NCBI RefSeq assembly: GCF_000590475.1
Contig: NZ_CP007441.1
Span: 1,802,659-1,866,658, forward strand
DNA length: 64,000 nucleotides
Direction of reading: 5' to 3'
Origin: Stutzerimonas stutzeri
Lineage (GTDB): Bacteria > Pseudomonadota > Gammaproteobacteria > Pseudomonadales > Pseudomonadaceae
A program made the translations under genes and the position numbers. Shown here piece by piece: positions 29,240 to 37,399 of this stretch; position 1 is the first letter of the stretch, and each line of letters starts with the position of its first letter. Under the pieces are notes generated by a model. That model did no database searches. It worked only from the letters and a program-made list of their open reading frames with translations, and was not told where the DNA came from.

Positions 29240-29610
29240 CGCTGCCTCCTTTCGGCGAGCAATCGCTCAACATAAGGCATGAAGTCCTCGTTGTTGAGGA
29301 TGTGCTTCGATACGAGCCGCGCATGCCGTTCCGCTCCGCCAATGATGCGCACCCCGTGCTGAAGTATCTGACCGAGCAAGGGCTCGCCCACCGTTGCCAA
29401 GTCAATAAGATCTACGGCACGGCCAGTCGCTTCAGCAATATCCGAGATAAGTTGTATCTGCTGGTTGGCCGTCATGGGGCCGTCGCACAGAACGGCGACA
29501 TCCACATCGCTGTTACCTCGCGCCGTGCCAGCGGCAACTGAACCAAAAACGTAGGCCAGCCGGATGTTGGGATGCTGCCCAAGTGCGGCCTCAACTTGTG
29601 TGATCGTCAT
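29227..29610 (-). CDS. mntA: MntA-family antitoxin (minimal nucleotidyltransferase)
   Basis: A 127-residue minimal nucleotidyltransferase. The active-site signature GS-x10-D-x-D is present as Gly23-Ser24 and Asp35/Asp37 (FGSVAAGTARGNSDVDVAV). It is expected to AMPylate and neutralise the neighbouring HepT. The ATG at 29610 starts the conserved domain; the frame stays open 63 codons further upstream, but that part is low-complexity and overlaps repeat-like DNA. Gene order (antitoxin first, overlapping toxin) is standard for this module. Confidence 0.88.
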   Translation of the reverse strand: MTITQVEAALGQHPNIRLAYVFGSVAAGTARGNSDVDVAVLCDGPMTANQQIQLISDIAEATGRAVDLIDLATVGEPLLGQILQHGVRIIGGAERHARLVSKHILNNEDFMPYVERLLAERRQRWIG

Positions 29611-29933
29611 ACAAACCTGCCGAGCTGAAGGACGGCTGCGCCCCGCCGCTTTGATGCCGATTGAATCGGCGGGTCGCGCCCACCCTGCGAGTCTACAACG
29701 AACCTCGTGCGAGGCGCGTCCCGCGGCGAAACGCTCGTTCGGACTGCACAGAGCCATACGCGCCCCGTTGCCGTCCATGCTAGCAATCGCGTCCCGCATT
29801 CAATCCCCAATTCTTCATTAAAGAATCTCGTCACCCGACCGAAAACCTTCGCAGGCGGGCTCGCTTGTTGGCGGATTCGCCGGTGTCGTACAGGTTGTTT
29901 TCGGGGCTTGTAAAATTATTTTCGACTGCCTCC
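29611..29933. other. Gene-free stretch upstream of mntA and fliC
   Basis: No gene is supported here. The stretch 29713-29730 (GAGGCGCGTCCCGCGGCG) nearly matches 33324-33341 (GAGGCGCGACCCGCGGCG) beyond fliD, so related repeat sequence lies on both sides of the fliC-flaG-fliD segment. The part after about 29810 is AT-richer and leads into the fliC promoter. Confidence 0.5.
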
Positions 29934-29960
29934 TAAAGCTCACCGAAACGACGCCGATAA
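29934..29960 (+). promoter_or_regulatory. Sigma-28 (FliA) promoter of fliC
   Basis: TAAA, 15 bases, then GCCGATAA is an exact match to the sigma-28 consensus. The distance to the fliC start is about 98 bases. Confidence 0.93.
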
Positions 29961-30057
29961 GCTAATCGAATGCGAACTCAATGGGTGCCTGGGCAAAAGC
30001 CGGCCCGGAGTCGCAAGCTCAGGCAACCAAAGTAACTAGCGCCCTTGGAGGCACATC

Positions 30058-31218
30058 ATGGCTCTTACAGTCAATACAAACATTGCGTCGCTCAATACTC
30101 AGCGCAACCTTAGCAACTCGTCTAATGCGCTCAGCACCTCTATGCAGCGCTTGTCTACTGGCAGCCGCATCAACAGCGCCAAGGACGACGCCGCCGGTTT
30201 GCAGATTTCGAACCGTTTGACTAGCCAGATCAATGGTTTGAATGTGGCCGTTCGCAACGCAAATGATGGCATCTCCTTGGCACAGACCGCTGAAGGTGCC
30301 CTGCAACAGTCGACCAATATTCTGCAGCGGATGCGCGACTTGTCTCTGCAAGCAGCGAACGGCAGTAACAACCTGGACGACCGCACCTCGATCCAGAAGG
30401 AGATTACCGCGCTGGTTAGCGAGATGGATCGTATCAGCGAGACCACTACCTTCGGTGGACGCAAATTGCTTGATGGTAGTTTCGCTACTCAGTCGTTCCA
30501 GGTGGGTGCGAACGCTAATGAGACCATTAGTGTGTCTATCGGAAAAATGGACACGGCTACTTTGGAGGGGACTGTTACTACCCCCGCAACTACAGCCAAA
30601 ACCGTAGGCACATATGCTGCTCCTAACGGCGCGGCTGGACAAATTTCCGTGACGTACGATGGCGGAACTGCAATCGATGTAGCGCTCGCCGACGGTGATG
30701 ATATCGATGCTGCAATCACCAAGCTCAATGCAGATGCTGGCGTTAGCGCCGTTGCGACTGCTTCCAAAGACGCTGACGGCAATTTGGTCCTGGAAGCCAA
30801 AGCGTCTGGTGAAACGATGACGATTGCCGTGACCGGCGCAACTTATACTGCTGACACGGATAAAACGGTAGTTGGCGCGGCCGCCGAAACGGAAGACAAA
30901 ACGGTCGCATCAATAAACGTTGCCGACGAAGACGGTGCTGGTGCCCAGGCGGCGATTCAGATTATCGACGGCGCAATCAAGCAGATTGACTCTCAGCGCG
31001 CTGACCTTGGTGCTGTACAGAATCGCTTCGATAACACTATCGCCAACTTGCAGAACATCGGCGAAAACGCTTCGGCTGCACGCGGACGCATTCAGGACAC
31101 TGATTTCGCCGCCGAAACCGCGAACCTGAGCAAGAACCAAATCCTGCAACAGGCTGGTACTGCGATCCTCGCCCAGGCCAAGCAGCTGCCGCAGGCTGTT
31201 CTGAGTCTGCTGCAGTAA
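30058..31218 (+). CDS. fliC: Flagellin
   Basis: A 386-residue flagellin, the filament subunit exported by the flagellar type III apparatus. The conserved N-terminal D0/D1 region is about 1-140 (opening MALTVNTNIASLNTQRNL), and the C-terminal D1/D0 region is about 295-386 (ending QAVLSLLQ). The middle, about 175-290, is a variable, Thr/Ala/Asp-rich domain with a beta-strand pattern and no cysteine. Base composition in this gene is less GC-rich than its neighbours. A sigma-28 promoter lies upstream and a hairpin downstream. Confidence 0.97.
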   Translation: MALTVNTNIASLNTQRNLSNSSNALSTSMQRLSTGSRINSAKDDAAGLQISNRLTSQINGLNVAVRNANDGISLAQTAEGALQQSTNILQRMRDLSLQAANGSNNLDDRTSIQKEITALVSEMDRISETTTFGGRKLLDGSFATQSFQVGANANETISVSIGKMDTATLEGTVTTPATTAKTVGTYAAPNGAAGQISVTYDGGTAIDVALADGDDIDAAITKLNADAGVSAVATASKDADGNLVLEAKASGETMTIAVTGATYTADTDKTVVGAAAETEDKTVASINVADEDGAGAQAAIQIIDGAIKQIDSQRADLGAVQNRFDNTIANLQNIGENASAARGRIQDTDFAAETANLSKNQILQQAGTAILAQAKQLPQAVLSLLQ

Positions 31219-31237
31219 TAAGCAGAAGGCGTTAATG

Positions 31238-31266
31238 ATGAGGGTAGGGCCGTGCTCTACTCTCAT
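31238..31266 (+). terminator. Hairpin between fliC and flaG
   Basis: A 10-base stem with one mismatch (ATGAGGGTAG / CTACTCTCAT) lies 20 bases after the fliC stop. No strong T-run follows, so it may be a partial terminator or an mRNA 3'-end stabiliser allowing high fliC and lower flaG-fliD expression. Confidence 0.6.
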
Positions 31267-31287
31267 TGATTCATGAGAGGTGAATCA

Positions 31288-31650
31288 ATGGACGTCGGCA
31301 AACTATCTGGCGGAGCCGCACCGCAAACGCAGATGACAGCTGGATCGCCACCCAGCCTCCTCAAGGAGGCTGGGTTTTCTACGTCCGATAGGCTTCAGCC
31401 ATCAACGGCTCCGGCAAAAGCGCAAGAGCAGGAAAGCACCGCAGACCTGGTCGAAAAGCTTCGGTCGCAGATGCAGAATATCCAACGAGACTTGAGCTTC
31501 AGCGTCGACGATTCAACTGGTGACGTGGTTGTTCGCGTGATTGATGGCGAGTCAGGCAAGATCGTTCGGCAGATACCGTCTGAGGAAATCCTTCGCCTCA
31601 CCGAGCGATTGGATGAGATGCGTAGTTTGCTATTCGAAGCCAAAGCTTGA
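31288..31650 (+). CDS. flaG: FlaG family flagellar protein
   Basis: A 120-residue FlaG-family protein thought to affect filament length. The first 60 residues are low-complexity and disordered. The conserved FlaG core follows (about 60-118), with LSFSVDDSTGDVVVRVIDGE and RQIPSEEILRL. The ATG at 31288 is chosen because AGAGGTG lies 7 bases upstream; an in-frame ATG at 31273 would place that site inside the gene. It lies between fliC and fliD, as in other pseudomonads. Confidence 0.9.
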   Translation: MDVGKLSGGAAPQTQMTAGSPPSLLKEAGFSTSDRLQPSTAPAKAQEQESTADLVEKLRSQMQNIQRDLSFSVDDSTGDVVVRVIDGESGKIVRQIPSEEILRLTERLDEMRSLLFEAKA

Positions 31651-31706
31651 CGGTACGATTTTTGTATCGAGCTTCTCGGCTAACAATTTCTTGACGAGGT
31701 AAGGCT

Positions 31707-33128
31707 ATGGCTGGCGTAACAGGTATTGGTTCCGGTATTGACATCGACAGTATCGTGTCCAGCATGGTCGCGGCTGAGCGTGCACCTAAAGAGACGCAGC
31801 TCGCGAATCTCGAAAAGAAAACCACCACCCAAATTACTGCTGTTGGTGCATTGAAAAGTGCCATCAGTGATTTCCAGACGGCTCTAGAAAATCTGAATAA
31901 GCCTGAGCTGTTCAAGGCCCGCGCCGCTACTACATCCAACGCTGATCTTCTCTCGGTGACCGCTGGCGTAACTGCCGGTGCGGGCAGCTATCAAATAAAC
32001 GTCACTCAGCTTGCTGCGGGCAGCAAGGTGGCGCTTCAGGCAATCAAGGATGACACCGCCGCTCCCGTCACGCTCGGCAGTGGGACGTTGACGGTCAGTG
32101 TGGGCGATGAGTCATTGCCGGCGATCACTGTGGATGAAAGCAATAACACGCTGGCGGGTATCCGCGATGCGATTAACAAGGCCGGCGCTGATAAGGGATT
32201 GAGTGCAACCATCGTCACCGATACGTCGGGTTCGCGGCTAGTGCTCAGTAGTTCGAAAACCGGCGTTAATGAGGACATTACCGTCGCGGTAAGTAGCGGT
32301 TCGACGGGCGATCTGTCCAAGCTCGCCTTCGCGGGTGGGCCGGCTGCACCAGGCGCCGATGGTTCGGCGGGGGTCGTTTCCAAGGCTGCCAACGCCGAAC
32401 TGACCATCGATGGCCTGAACATCAGCAGCGCTACCAATAAGATCGATACCGCCATTGAGGGTGTCACGCTCGACCTAAAAGGCCTGACGGAAACAGGTAA
32501 GCCGATTACGGTTGGCGTCACGCTGGACGAGGCGGGAGTCAAGAAACAGGTTCAATCATTCGTCGACGCTTATAACAAGCTCATTGGCGTCATTAATGCT
32601 CAGACCAACGTCACTTCTGTAGGCGATGGCAAGGCGCCGGTAACCGGGGCTCTGGTCGGGGACGCAACCGCACGTACACTGCTCGGTACCATCCGAAACG
32701 AGCTGGTGAACGTTCAAGGTTCAGGCGCTATCCGGGCGCTAACGGATATAGGGGTTACCACGCAGAAAGACGGCACCCTGAAAGTTGACAGCGATAAGCT
32801 CGATACGGCGATGGAGAGCGGCTTCGAGGAATTGGCAGGGCTATTTGCTGGCGACACAGGTCTTGCGTCGCGCCTCGATGCCAAGCTGAAGCCGTATACC
32901 GAAACCGGTGGCATTCTTGAACAGCGCAACAAGGCGATGACCGAGACCATCTCGAAGATCGATGTTCAGAAGGAAGATTTGGACCGCCGCATAACTTCGC
33001 TGCAGGAGCGTCTTTACAAGCAGTTCAATGCGATGGACTTGTTGGTGGGGCAGTTGTCCAATACGTCCAGTAGCCTTATCGCATCGCTGGAAAACCTGCC
33101 TTGGGCTGCGAATAACGCCAAGAGTTAA
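31707..33128 (+). CDS. fliD: Flagellar filament capping protein FliD
   Basis: A 473-residue HAP2 cap protein that sits at the filament tip and folds incoming flagellin. The N-terminal family motif GIGSGIDIDSIVSSMVAAER is at about 5-24, followed by a coiled-coil segment, a variable middle, and a C-terminal coiled coil (about 415-460). Its length matches the P. aeruginosa proteins. It is followed by a terminator-like hairpin and a repeat-rich gap before fliS. Confidence 0.96.
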   Translation: MAGVTGIGSGIDIDSIVSSMVAAERAPKETQLANLEKKTTTQITAVGALKSAISDFQTALENLNKPELFKARAATTSNADLLSVTAGVTAGAGSYQINVTQLAAGSKVALQAIKDDTAAPVTLGSGTLTVSVGDESLPAITVDESNNTLAGIRDAINKAGADKGLSATIVTDTSGSRLVLSSSKTGVNEDITVAVSSGSTGDLSKLAFAGGPAAPGADGSAGVVSKAANAELTIDGLNISSATNKIDTAIEGVTLDLKGLTETGKPITVGVTLDEAGVKKQVQSFVDAYNKLIGVINAQTNVTSVGDGKAPVTGALVGDATARTLLGTIRNELVNVQGSGAIRALTDIGVTTQKDGTLKVDSDKLDTAMESGFEELAGLFAGDTGLASRLDAKLKPYTETGGILEQRNKAMTETISKIDVQKEDLDRRITSLQERLYKQFNAMDLLVGQLSNTSSSLIASLENLPWAANNAKS

Positions 33129-33151
33129 TTTTACGCTGGCCTGCGATTTCA

Positions 33152-33224
33152 GTGGGCTGAAGCGGAGCGTCGCCCGGCCTCTACGGGCTAGCTGGAGGGC
33201 TTTGGTAGGGTGGGCTTCAGCCCA
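33152..33224. repeat. REP-like intergenic element, copy C
   Basis: GTGGGCTGAAGCGGAGCGTCGCC at 33153 and GTAGGGTGGGCTTCAGCCCA at 33205-33224 face each other as inverted, imperfect copies of the family motif seen at 21282, 26093 and 34424. They lie in the 434-base gap between fliD and fliS (33129-33562). Confidence 0.65.
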
Positions 33225-33259
33225 GCAACAAAGCGCCGCACGCCTCATCACGACCGGCT

Positions 33260-33370
33260 AAAAGCTTCGCCCCAAGGCGGGCCTCCCACAACAGTAGCAA
33301 GCACCGCCGCATCGCTTTCTGTAGGAGGCGCGACCCGCGGCGAATGTAGGTAAAGGCACTTGAAGCGCTA
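33260..33370. repeat. Second repeat type between fliD and fliS
   Basis: AAGCTTCGCCCCAAGGCGGGCC (from 33262) resembles a stretch at 35817 (AAGCTTCGCGCCAAGGCCGGCC). GAGGCGCGACCCGCGGCGAA (33324) resembles 29713. No gene can be supported in this stretch. Confidence 0.5.
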
Positions 33371-33447
33371 AGCCTCGCTCCGAGGTGGCGTGCGGAAAAC
33401 GGTCTGTTGAGCCCGCCAGGTTGGTGAAATTCGTTATCAATCAGAAC

Positions 33448-33472
33448 CCGCCCACGAGGCGGTTTTCTTTTT
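33448..33472 (+). terminator. Short hairpin terminator before the fliS promoter
   Basis: CCGCC-cacga-GGCGG is followed by TTTTCTTTTTT. It would end transcripts from fliD through the repeats and isolate the fliS promoter. Confidence 0.75.
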
Positions 33473-33496
33473 TCAATCAATTTTCCCACACTGCTA

Positions 33497-33523
33497 TCAA
33501 GCTTGAGCCGCCCCGACCGATAA
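33497..33523 (+). promoter_or_regulatory. Sigma-28 (FliA) promoter of fliS-fliT
   Basis: TCAA, 15 bases, ACCGATAA differs from the sigma-28 consensus (TAAA-N15-GCCGATAA) at two positions and keeps exact spacing. It lies 40 bases before fliS. Confidence 0.8.
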
Positions 33524-33562
33524 GCTGTACATGCAAATTGATGTGGCAAGGGGCTCATCCAA

Positions 33563-33949
33563 ATGAACGCAATGACAGCAATGAAGCAGTATCAGCAGGT
33601 TGGCGTTAAGGTTCAGGTCAACGAGGCCGATCCGCACCGCTTGATCCAGATGCTTATGCAGGGCGGCCTGGACCGCATCGCTCAGGCGAAAGGTGCCATG
33701 GAGCGTGATGCGTTTGCTGAAAAGGGTGTGCTTATTGGCAAGGCCATCAACATCATTGGCGGCTTGCGTGACGGGCTCGACAAGAGTATCGGTGGCGAAC
33801 TGGCGGAGAATCTCGACCGCCTCTATGAATACATGACGATGCGTCTATTCGAGGCGAGTCGGCATAACGATATCGACAAGCTGAACGAAGTGGGCAAACT
33901 GCTGGGTGAGATCAAACTGGCCTGGGATCAGATTGCGCCGAAGGCGTAA
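33563..33949 (+). CDS. fliS: Flagellin export chaperone FliS
   Basis: A 128-residue all-helical chaperone that binds the C-terminus of flagellin and prevents early polymerisation. The family signature is seen in the N-terminal MKQYQQVGV segment, DPHRLIQMLMQGGLDRI, and LYEYMTMRLFEAS. Start ATG 33563; a second ATG at 33581 could also serve. It has its own sigma-28 promoter and is followed by fliT after 67 bases. Confidence 0.95.
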   Translation: MNAMTAMKQYQQVGVKVQVNEADPHRLIQMLMQGGLDRIAQAKGAMERDAFAEKGVLIGKAINIIGGLRDGLDKSIGGELAENLDRLYEYMTMRLFEASRHNDIDKLNEVGKLLGEIKLAWDQIAPKA

Positions 33950-34016
33950 GTGTTCTCTTCGATACCGGTTTTTGTTCGGCTTTAGCCCAATCATTCGATT
34001 TCCTTCAAGGACCTTC

Positions 34017-34310
34017 ATGCAGCCACGCAAACAAGCATTCGCTACGCTGACCGGCAAGCTGCGCGATGCCTTGGTAGCAGGCGACTGGGAATCCATAACG
34101 GCGCTGGATGATGAGTGCCGCACGCTGGTCGCCGCATTGCGTGACGAAGATGCTTTTGATGCTAGCCTGCGCGAGCAGCTCGAGGAGCTGTCGCATTTGT
34201 ATGACGAGCTTCAGCTATCTGGGCGTAGCGAACGGGAGCGGCTGGTCGATGAGCTGACTCGCTTGAATCAGTCGAAGCACGTCAATCAAGCCTATAAACC
34301 GTTGGGTTGA
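34017..34310 (+). CDS. fliT: FliT-like flagellar chaperone
   Basis: A 97-residue, highly charged helical protein directly after fliS, matching the FliT/FlgN-like accessory proteins of pseudomonads (FleP-like position). Such proteins act as chaperones for FliD. Only the length, the helical character with Leu/Glu/Arg heptad-like spacing, and the fliC-flaG-fliD-fliS-fliT order support the call. The ATG at 34017 follows TCAAGGACC. No fleQ regulator follows, unlike the P. aeruginosa cluster. Confidence 0.7.
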   Translation: MQPRKQAFATLTGKLRDALVAGDWESITALDDECRTLVAALRDEDAFDASLREQLEELSHLYDELQLSGRSERERLVDELTRLNQSKHVNQAYKPLG

Positions 34311-34423
34311 GGCGGCATTATCGCGATACCAACGATCGGAAACGGCAAGCGCGCCTCGGTGGGAAGCGCTTCTCGGCTCCACCCTGGCAGAGCTTCGCCC
34401 AAGCAGATTGGCGGGCAGTTTTG

Positions 34424-34462
34424 GTGGGCTGAAACCCACCCTACGGGTCACGTAGGGTGGCT
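34424..34462. repeat. REP-like intergenic element, copy D
   Basis: GGTGGGCTGAAACCCACCCTAC (34424-34445) is followed after 6 bases by GTAGGGTGGC, so two inverted motif copies face each other. They lie between convergent fliT and ppnP. Confidence 0.65.
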
Positions 34463-34517
34463 GGTGCTTATTCAAACCACCGCAACGACGGTCCGGAACG
34501 CCTGGTATCGAGACCGC

Positions 34518-34799
34518 TTAGCGGTACTCGCAGAGGTAGGCAGTCGCCTCCGTCACCTTCAGCTGAAACTTGCTATTGGCCGGTACGGTGAATTGGCTGC
34601 CTGCACCGAAGGTTTGATAGTTCTCGCTTCCCGGCAATTTCACGTCCAGGCTGCCAGCAACTACGTGCATGACTTCCAGCTGATTGGTACCGAACTCGTA
34701 ATCTCCAGGGGCCATGACGCCAATGGTGGCCGGTCCGGCTGCCATATCGAAGGCAATGGATTTGACGGTGCCGTCGAAGTACTCGTTGACCTTGAACAT
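34518..34799 (-). CDS. ppnP: Pyrimidine/purine nucleoside phosphorylase PpnP
   Basis: A 93-residue single-domain cupin (DUF1255) matching PpnP, which cleaves several nucleosides with phosphate. The family opening MFKVNEYFDGTVKSIAF and the cupin barrel pattern (ATIGVMAPGDYEFGT, GSQFTVPANSKFQLKV) are intact and the length is exactly typical. The ATG at 34799 is used; a longer open frame upstream overlaps the next gene and is not supported. Confidence 0.93.
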   Translation of the reverse strand: MFKVNEYFDGTVKSIAFDMAAGPATIGVMAPGDYEFGTNQLEVMHVVAGSLDVKLPGSENYQTFGAGSQFTVPANSKFQLKVTEATAYLCEYR

Positions 34800-34918
34800 T
34801 CGGAAACCTCTGAAGGTGCGGAAAAGGGCGGCCAGTATGCCGAAGCGATGTGGTGGCGTCATCATGGTCGCTGCGATTCGAATGAGGCTGTTCTCTCTGC
34901 GTTCTGAGCGGGCGACGC

Positions 34919-35260
34919 TCACGATCGGAAGATGAAATAGACCGCACCCATCAGGCACAGCCCGGCCCATAGATAGTCGAGTTTCAATGGCTGCTGCATA
35001 TACAGCACGCTGAACGGCACGAAGATGGCGAGGGTAATTACCTCCTGCATGATCTTCAGCTGCCCGATCGACAATTCGGTGTAACCGATGCGGTTGGCTG
35101 GCACCATGATCAGGTACTCGAACAAGGCGATGCACCAGCTGATCAAAGCGGCTATCAGCCAGGGCTTGCCATTGAGCGTCTTGAGATGGCCGTACCAAGC
35201 GAAGGTCATGAACAGGTTGGATAGGCAGAGCAGGGCAGCAGTCTGAAGCCAGATGGGCAT
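34919..35260 (-). CDS. DUF486/DMT-family small membrane protein
   Basis: A 113-residue protein with four membrane helices (about 4-22, 34-53, 70-88, 95-111), of the DUF486 group within the drug/metabolite transporter superfamily. The motif ALFEYLIMVPANRIGY is characteristic. Four-helix members would need to dimerise for transport; no substrate is known. It lies 119 bases before ppnP on the same strand. Confidence 0.88.
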   Translation of the reverse strand: MPIWLQTAALLCLSNLFMTFAWYGHLKTLNGKPWLIAALISWCIALFEYLIMVPANRIGYTELSIGQLKIMQEVITLAIFVPFSVLYMQQPLKLDYLWAGLCLMGAVYFIFRS

Positions 35261-35404
35261 GAGGTGATACTCCGGGCGATGGCGGATCCTATTGGTTCGT
35301 GGCCTGGCCCTGCAAGTACCCCGATGTTCGCCTCGTAGCGCTAGTGCCTTTTGTTCGGTCAGCCATTATTATCGCCGCCCGTTTTTCATTTCGGATGATT
35401 GGAA

Positions 35405-35656
35405 ATGAATTGCCGTCCCGGTTGCGGTGCATGTTGTATTGCTCCTTCGATCAGTTCACCGATTCCCGGCATGCCTTTCGGCAAGCTCGCCGGAGAACGT
35501 TGTATGCATTTGTCCGATAGGAATTTTTGTGGGCTGTTTGGCGAGCCATCGCGGCCTGCTGTCTGTGCTGCTTTCCAGGCAGATCACTTGGTTTGTGGTG
35601 ACAGCCGAGAGGATGCGATTCGATTGCTCGGCTGGTTGGAGCAGGCAACAGCGTGA
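35405..35656 (+). CDS. YkgJ-family cysteine-cluster protein
   Basis: An 83-residue protein with the metal-binding CxxxCxxCC pattern at the N-terminus (CRPGCGACC) and two more cysteines later (CGLF, CAAF). This matches the YkgJ/UPF0153 family, which is presumed to bind zinc or iron-sulfur and has no established role. The ATG at 35405 is used; an in-frame TTG two codons upstream is possible. Confidence 0.85.
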   Translation: MNCRPGCGACCIAPSISSPIPGMPFGKLAGERCMHLSDRNFCGLFGEPSRPAVCAAFQADHLVCGDSREDAIRLLGWLEQATA

Positions 35657-36020
35657 TGTTTGGAGTGTATAGACAAGGCACAGCCGTAGGCCGGGTGCAA
35701 CCCGGTGGCTCTCTCTGTGGCACATGAGGCATTTCTGCGCCGTAGCGGAGCTTGCAGGGTCCGGGTGATCTGATGCGGGCTGCGGCTGGCGAATGGAGTG
35801 ATGTTCGCTTGGAGAAGCTTCGCGCCAAGGCCGGCCATTCAAAACGGGGAGTAGGGCGCGTAACGCCTGTCGATTTTGCGTAGCTGGAGGGCGCGGTAAA
35901 ACCTGGGACGAGCGTCGTAGGGCGTTCGGTGTTGGTTTGCGGTGCCGCTCCGCTCAAGGCGGGTTTCAATTAGCCTATGAGTTCGTAGAGTCGGTTTGCG
36001 CCGGCTCATTAGCCGTGCGC
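35657..36020. repeat. Repeat-bearing gene-free stretch before gltA
   Basis: No gene is supported in this region. It holds the palindrome CCGGGT-gca-ACCCGG at 35691-35705, preceded by GTAGG, which looks like a variant of the GTAGGGTGGGC family. It also has AAGCTTCGCGCCAAGGCCGGCC at 35817, similar to 33262. Confidence 0.5.
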
Positions 36021-36026
36021 ACAAAA

Positions 36027-36049
36027 AAGGCTGCCTCTCGGGCAGCCTT
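36027..36049 (-). terminator. Terminator of gltA
   Basis: A 9-base stem (AAGGCTGCC / GGCAGCCTT) with a 5-base loop is followed on the minus strand by TTTTTTGTG, 21 bases after the gltA stop. Confidence 0.93.
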
Positions 36050-36069
36050 GTTCGTTTCCGGCTAACGAA

Positions 36070-37341
36070 TCAGCGCGGCAGATCGCGTTGCTTATAGCCG
36101 GTGTACAGCTGGCGCGGGCGACCAATCTTCTGGCCCATCTCGATCATTTCTTTCCAGTGCGAGATCCAGCCGACAGTGCGCGCCAGGGCGAAAATCACAG
36201 TGAACATGCTGGTCGGAATACCGATCGCCTTGAGGATGATGCCTGAATAGAAGTCAACGTTCGGGTACAGGTTGCGCTCGGCGAAGTAGGGGTCGTTCAG
36301 TGCGATCTCTTCCAGCTTCATCGCCAGCTCGAGCTGCGGATCGTTGATGCCCAGTTCGCCCAGTACTTCGTCACAGGTCTGCTTCATGACCTTGGCGCGA
36401 GGGTCGAAGTTCTTGTACACGCGGTGGCCAAAGCCCATCAACTTGAACGGGTCGTTCTTATCCTTGGCCTTGGCCAGGAACGTCTCGATATTCGACACAT
36501 CGCCGATTTCGTCGAGCATGGTGAGAACGGCTTCGTTAGCGCCACCGTGTGCCGGGCCCCAAAGCGCAGCGATACCGGCCGCGATACAGGCGAATGGATT
36601 GGCGCCAGTGGAGCCTGCCAGGCGAACGGTGGAAGTGGACGCGTTTTGTTCGTGATCCGCATGCAGAATGAAGATGCGGTCCATTGCCTTGGCCAGAACC
36701 GGACTGATCGGCTTCACTTCACAAGGTGTGTTGAACATCATGTGCAGGAAGTTTTCAGCGTAGTTTAGGTCGTTGCGCGGATACATCATCGGCTGACCCA
36801 TGGAGTACTTGTAAACCATGGCTGCCAGGGTCGGCATTTTGGCGACCAGACGCACGGCGGAAATTTCGCGGTGGTGAGGGTCGTTGATGTCCAGTGAATC
36901 GTGATAGAACGCTGAGAGCGCGCCAACTACGCCACACATAATGGCCATTGGGTGCGCATCGCGGCGGAAGCCGTTCAGGAAGGACTTGAGCTGCTCGTGA
37001 ACCATCGTGTGGTTCTTGATGGTGCTGATGAACTTTGCCTTTTCCTCAGCGGTAGGCAATTCGCCATTCAGCAGGAGGTAGCAAGTCTCAAGATAATCGG
37101 AGTTCTCAGCCAGTTGTTCAATCGGGTAGCCGCGATGCAGCAGGATTCCCTGCTCACCATCAATGTAAGTGATTTTGGACTCGCAAGAGGCGGTGGACAT
37201 GAAGCCGGGATCGAAGGTGAAACGACCCGTGGAGGTCAAGCCTCGTACATCGATTACGTCAGGCCCTACGGTGCCGGTTAAAACGGGCAGTTCGATGGCG
37301 TCTGCGCCTTCGATGATCAACTGCGCTTTGTTGTCAGCCAT
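36070..37341 (-). CDS. gltA: Citrate synthase (type II)
   Basis: A 423-residue type II citrate synthase that condenses oxaloacetate and acetyl-CoA. Catalytic residues are visible: the histidine in WGPAHGGANEAVL, the histidine in GFGHRVYKNFDPRA, and an Asp in the C-terminal part (PNVDFYSGI). The N-terminal beta domain typical of the NADH-sensitive hexameric form is present. The ATG at 37341 is preceded by AGGAGG. It is divergent from the sdhCDAB operon and has its own promoter at 37400-37427. Confidence 0.97.
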   Translation of the reverse strand: MADNKAQLIIEGADAIELPVLTGTVGPDVIDVRGLTSTGRFTFDPGFMSTASCESKITYIDGEQGILLHRGYPIEQLAENSDYLETCYLLLNGELPTAEEKAKFISTIKNHTMVHEQLKSFLNGFRRDAHPMAIMCGVVGALSAFYHDSLDINDPHHREISAVRLVAKMPTLAAMVYKYSMGQPMMYPRNDLNYAENFLHMMFNTPCEVKPISPVLAKAMDRIFILHADHEQNASTSTVRLAGSTGANPFACIAAGIAALWGPAHGGANEAVLTMLDEIGDVSNIETFLAKAKDKNDPFKLMGFGHRVYKNFDPRAKVMKQTCDEVLGELGINDPQLELAMKLEEIALNDPYFAERNLYPNVDFYSGIILKAIGIPTSMFTVIFALARTVGWISHWKEMIEMGQKIGRPRQLYTGYKQRDLPR

Positions 37342-37399
37342 GTATGGCCTCCTGTTTTATGCTTGGAATCATCATGGCCCCCCACGCAGGGCCCGCATC

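Noticed and set aside
33129..33562. Possible CRISPR array in the fliD-fliS gap
   Set aside because: The repeats are palindromic and irregularly spaced, with no uniform spacers and no cas genes.
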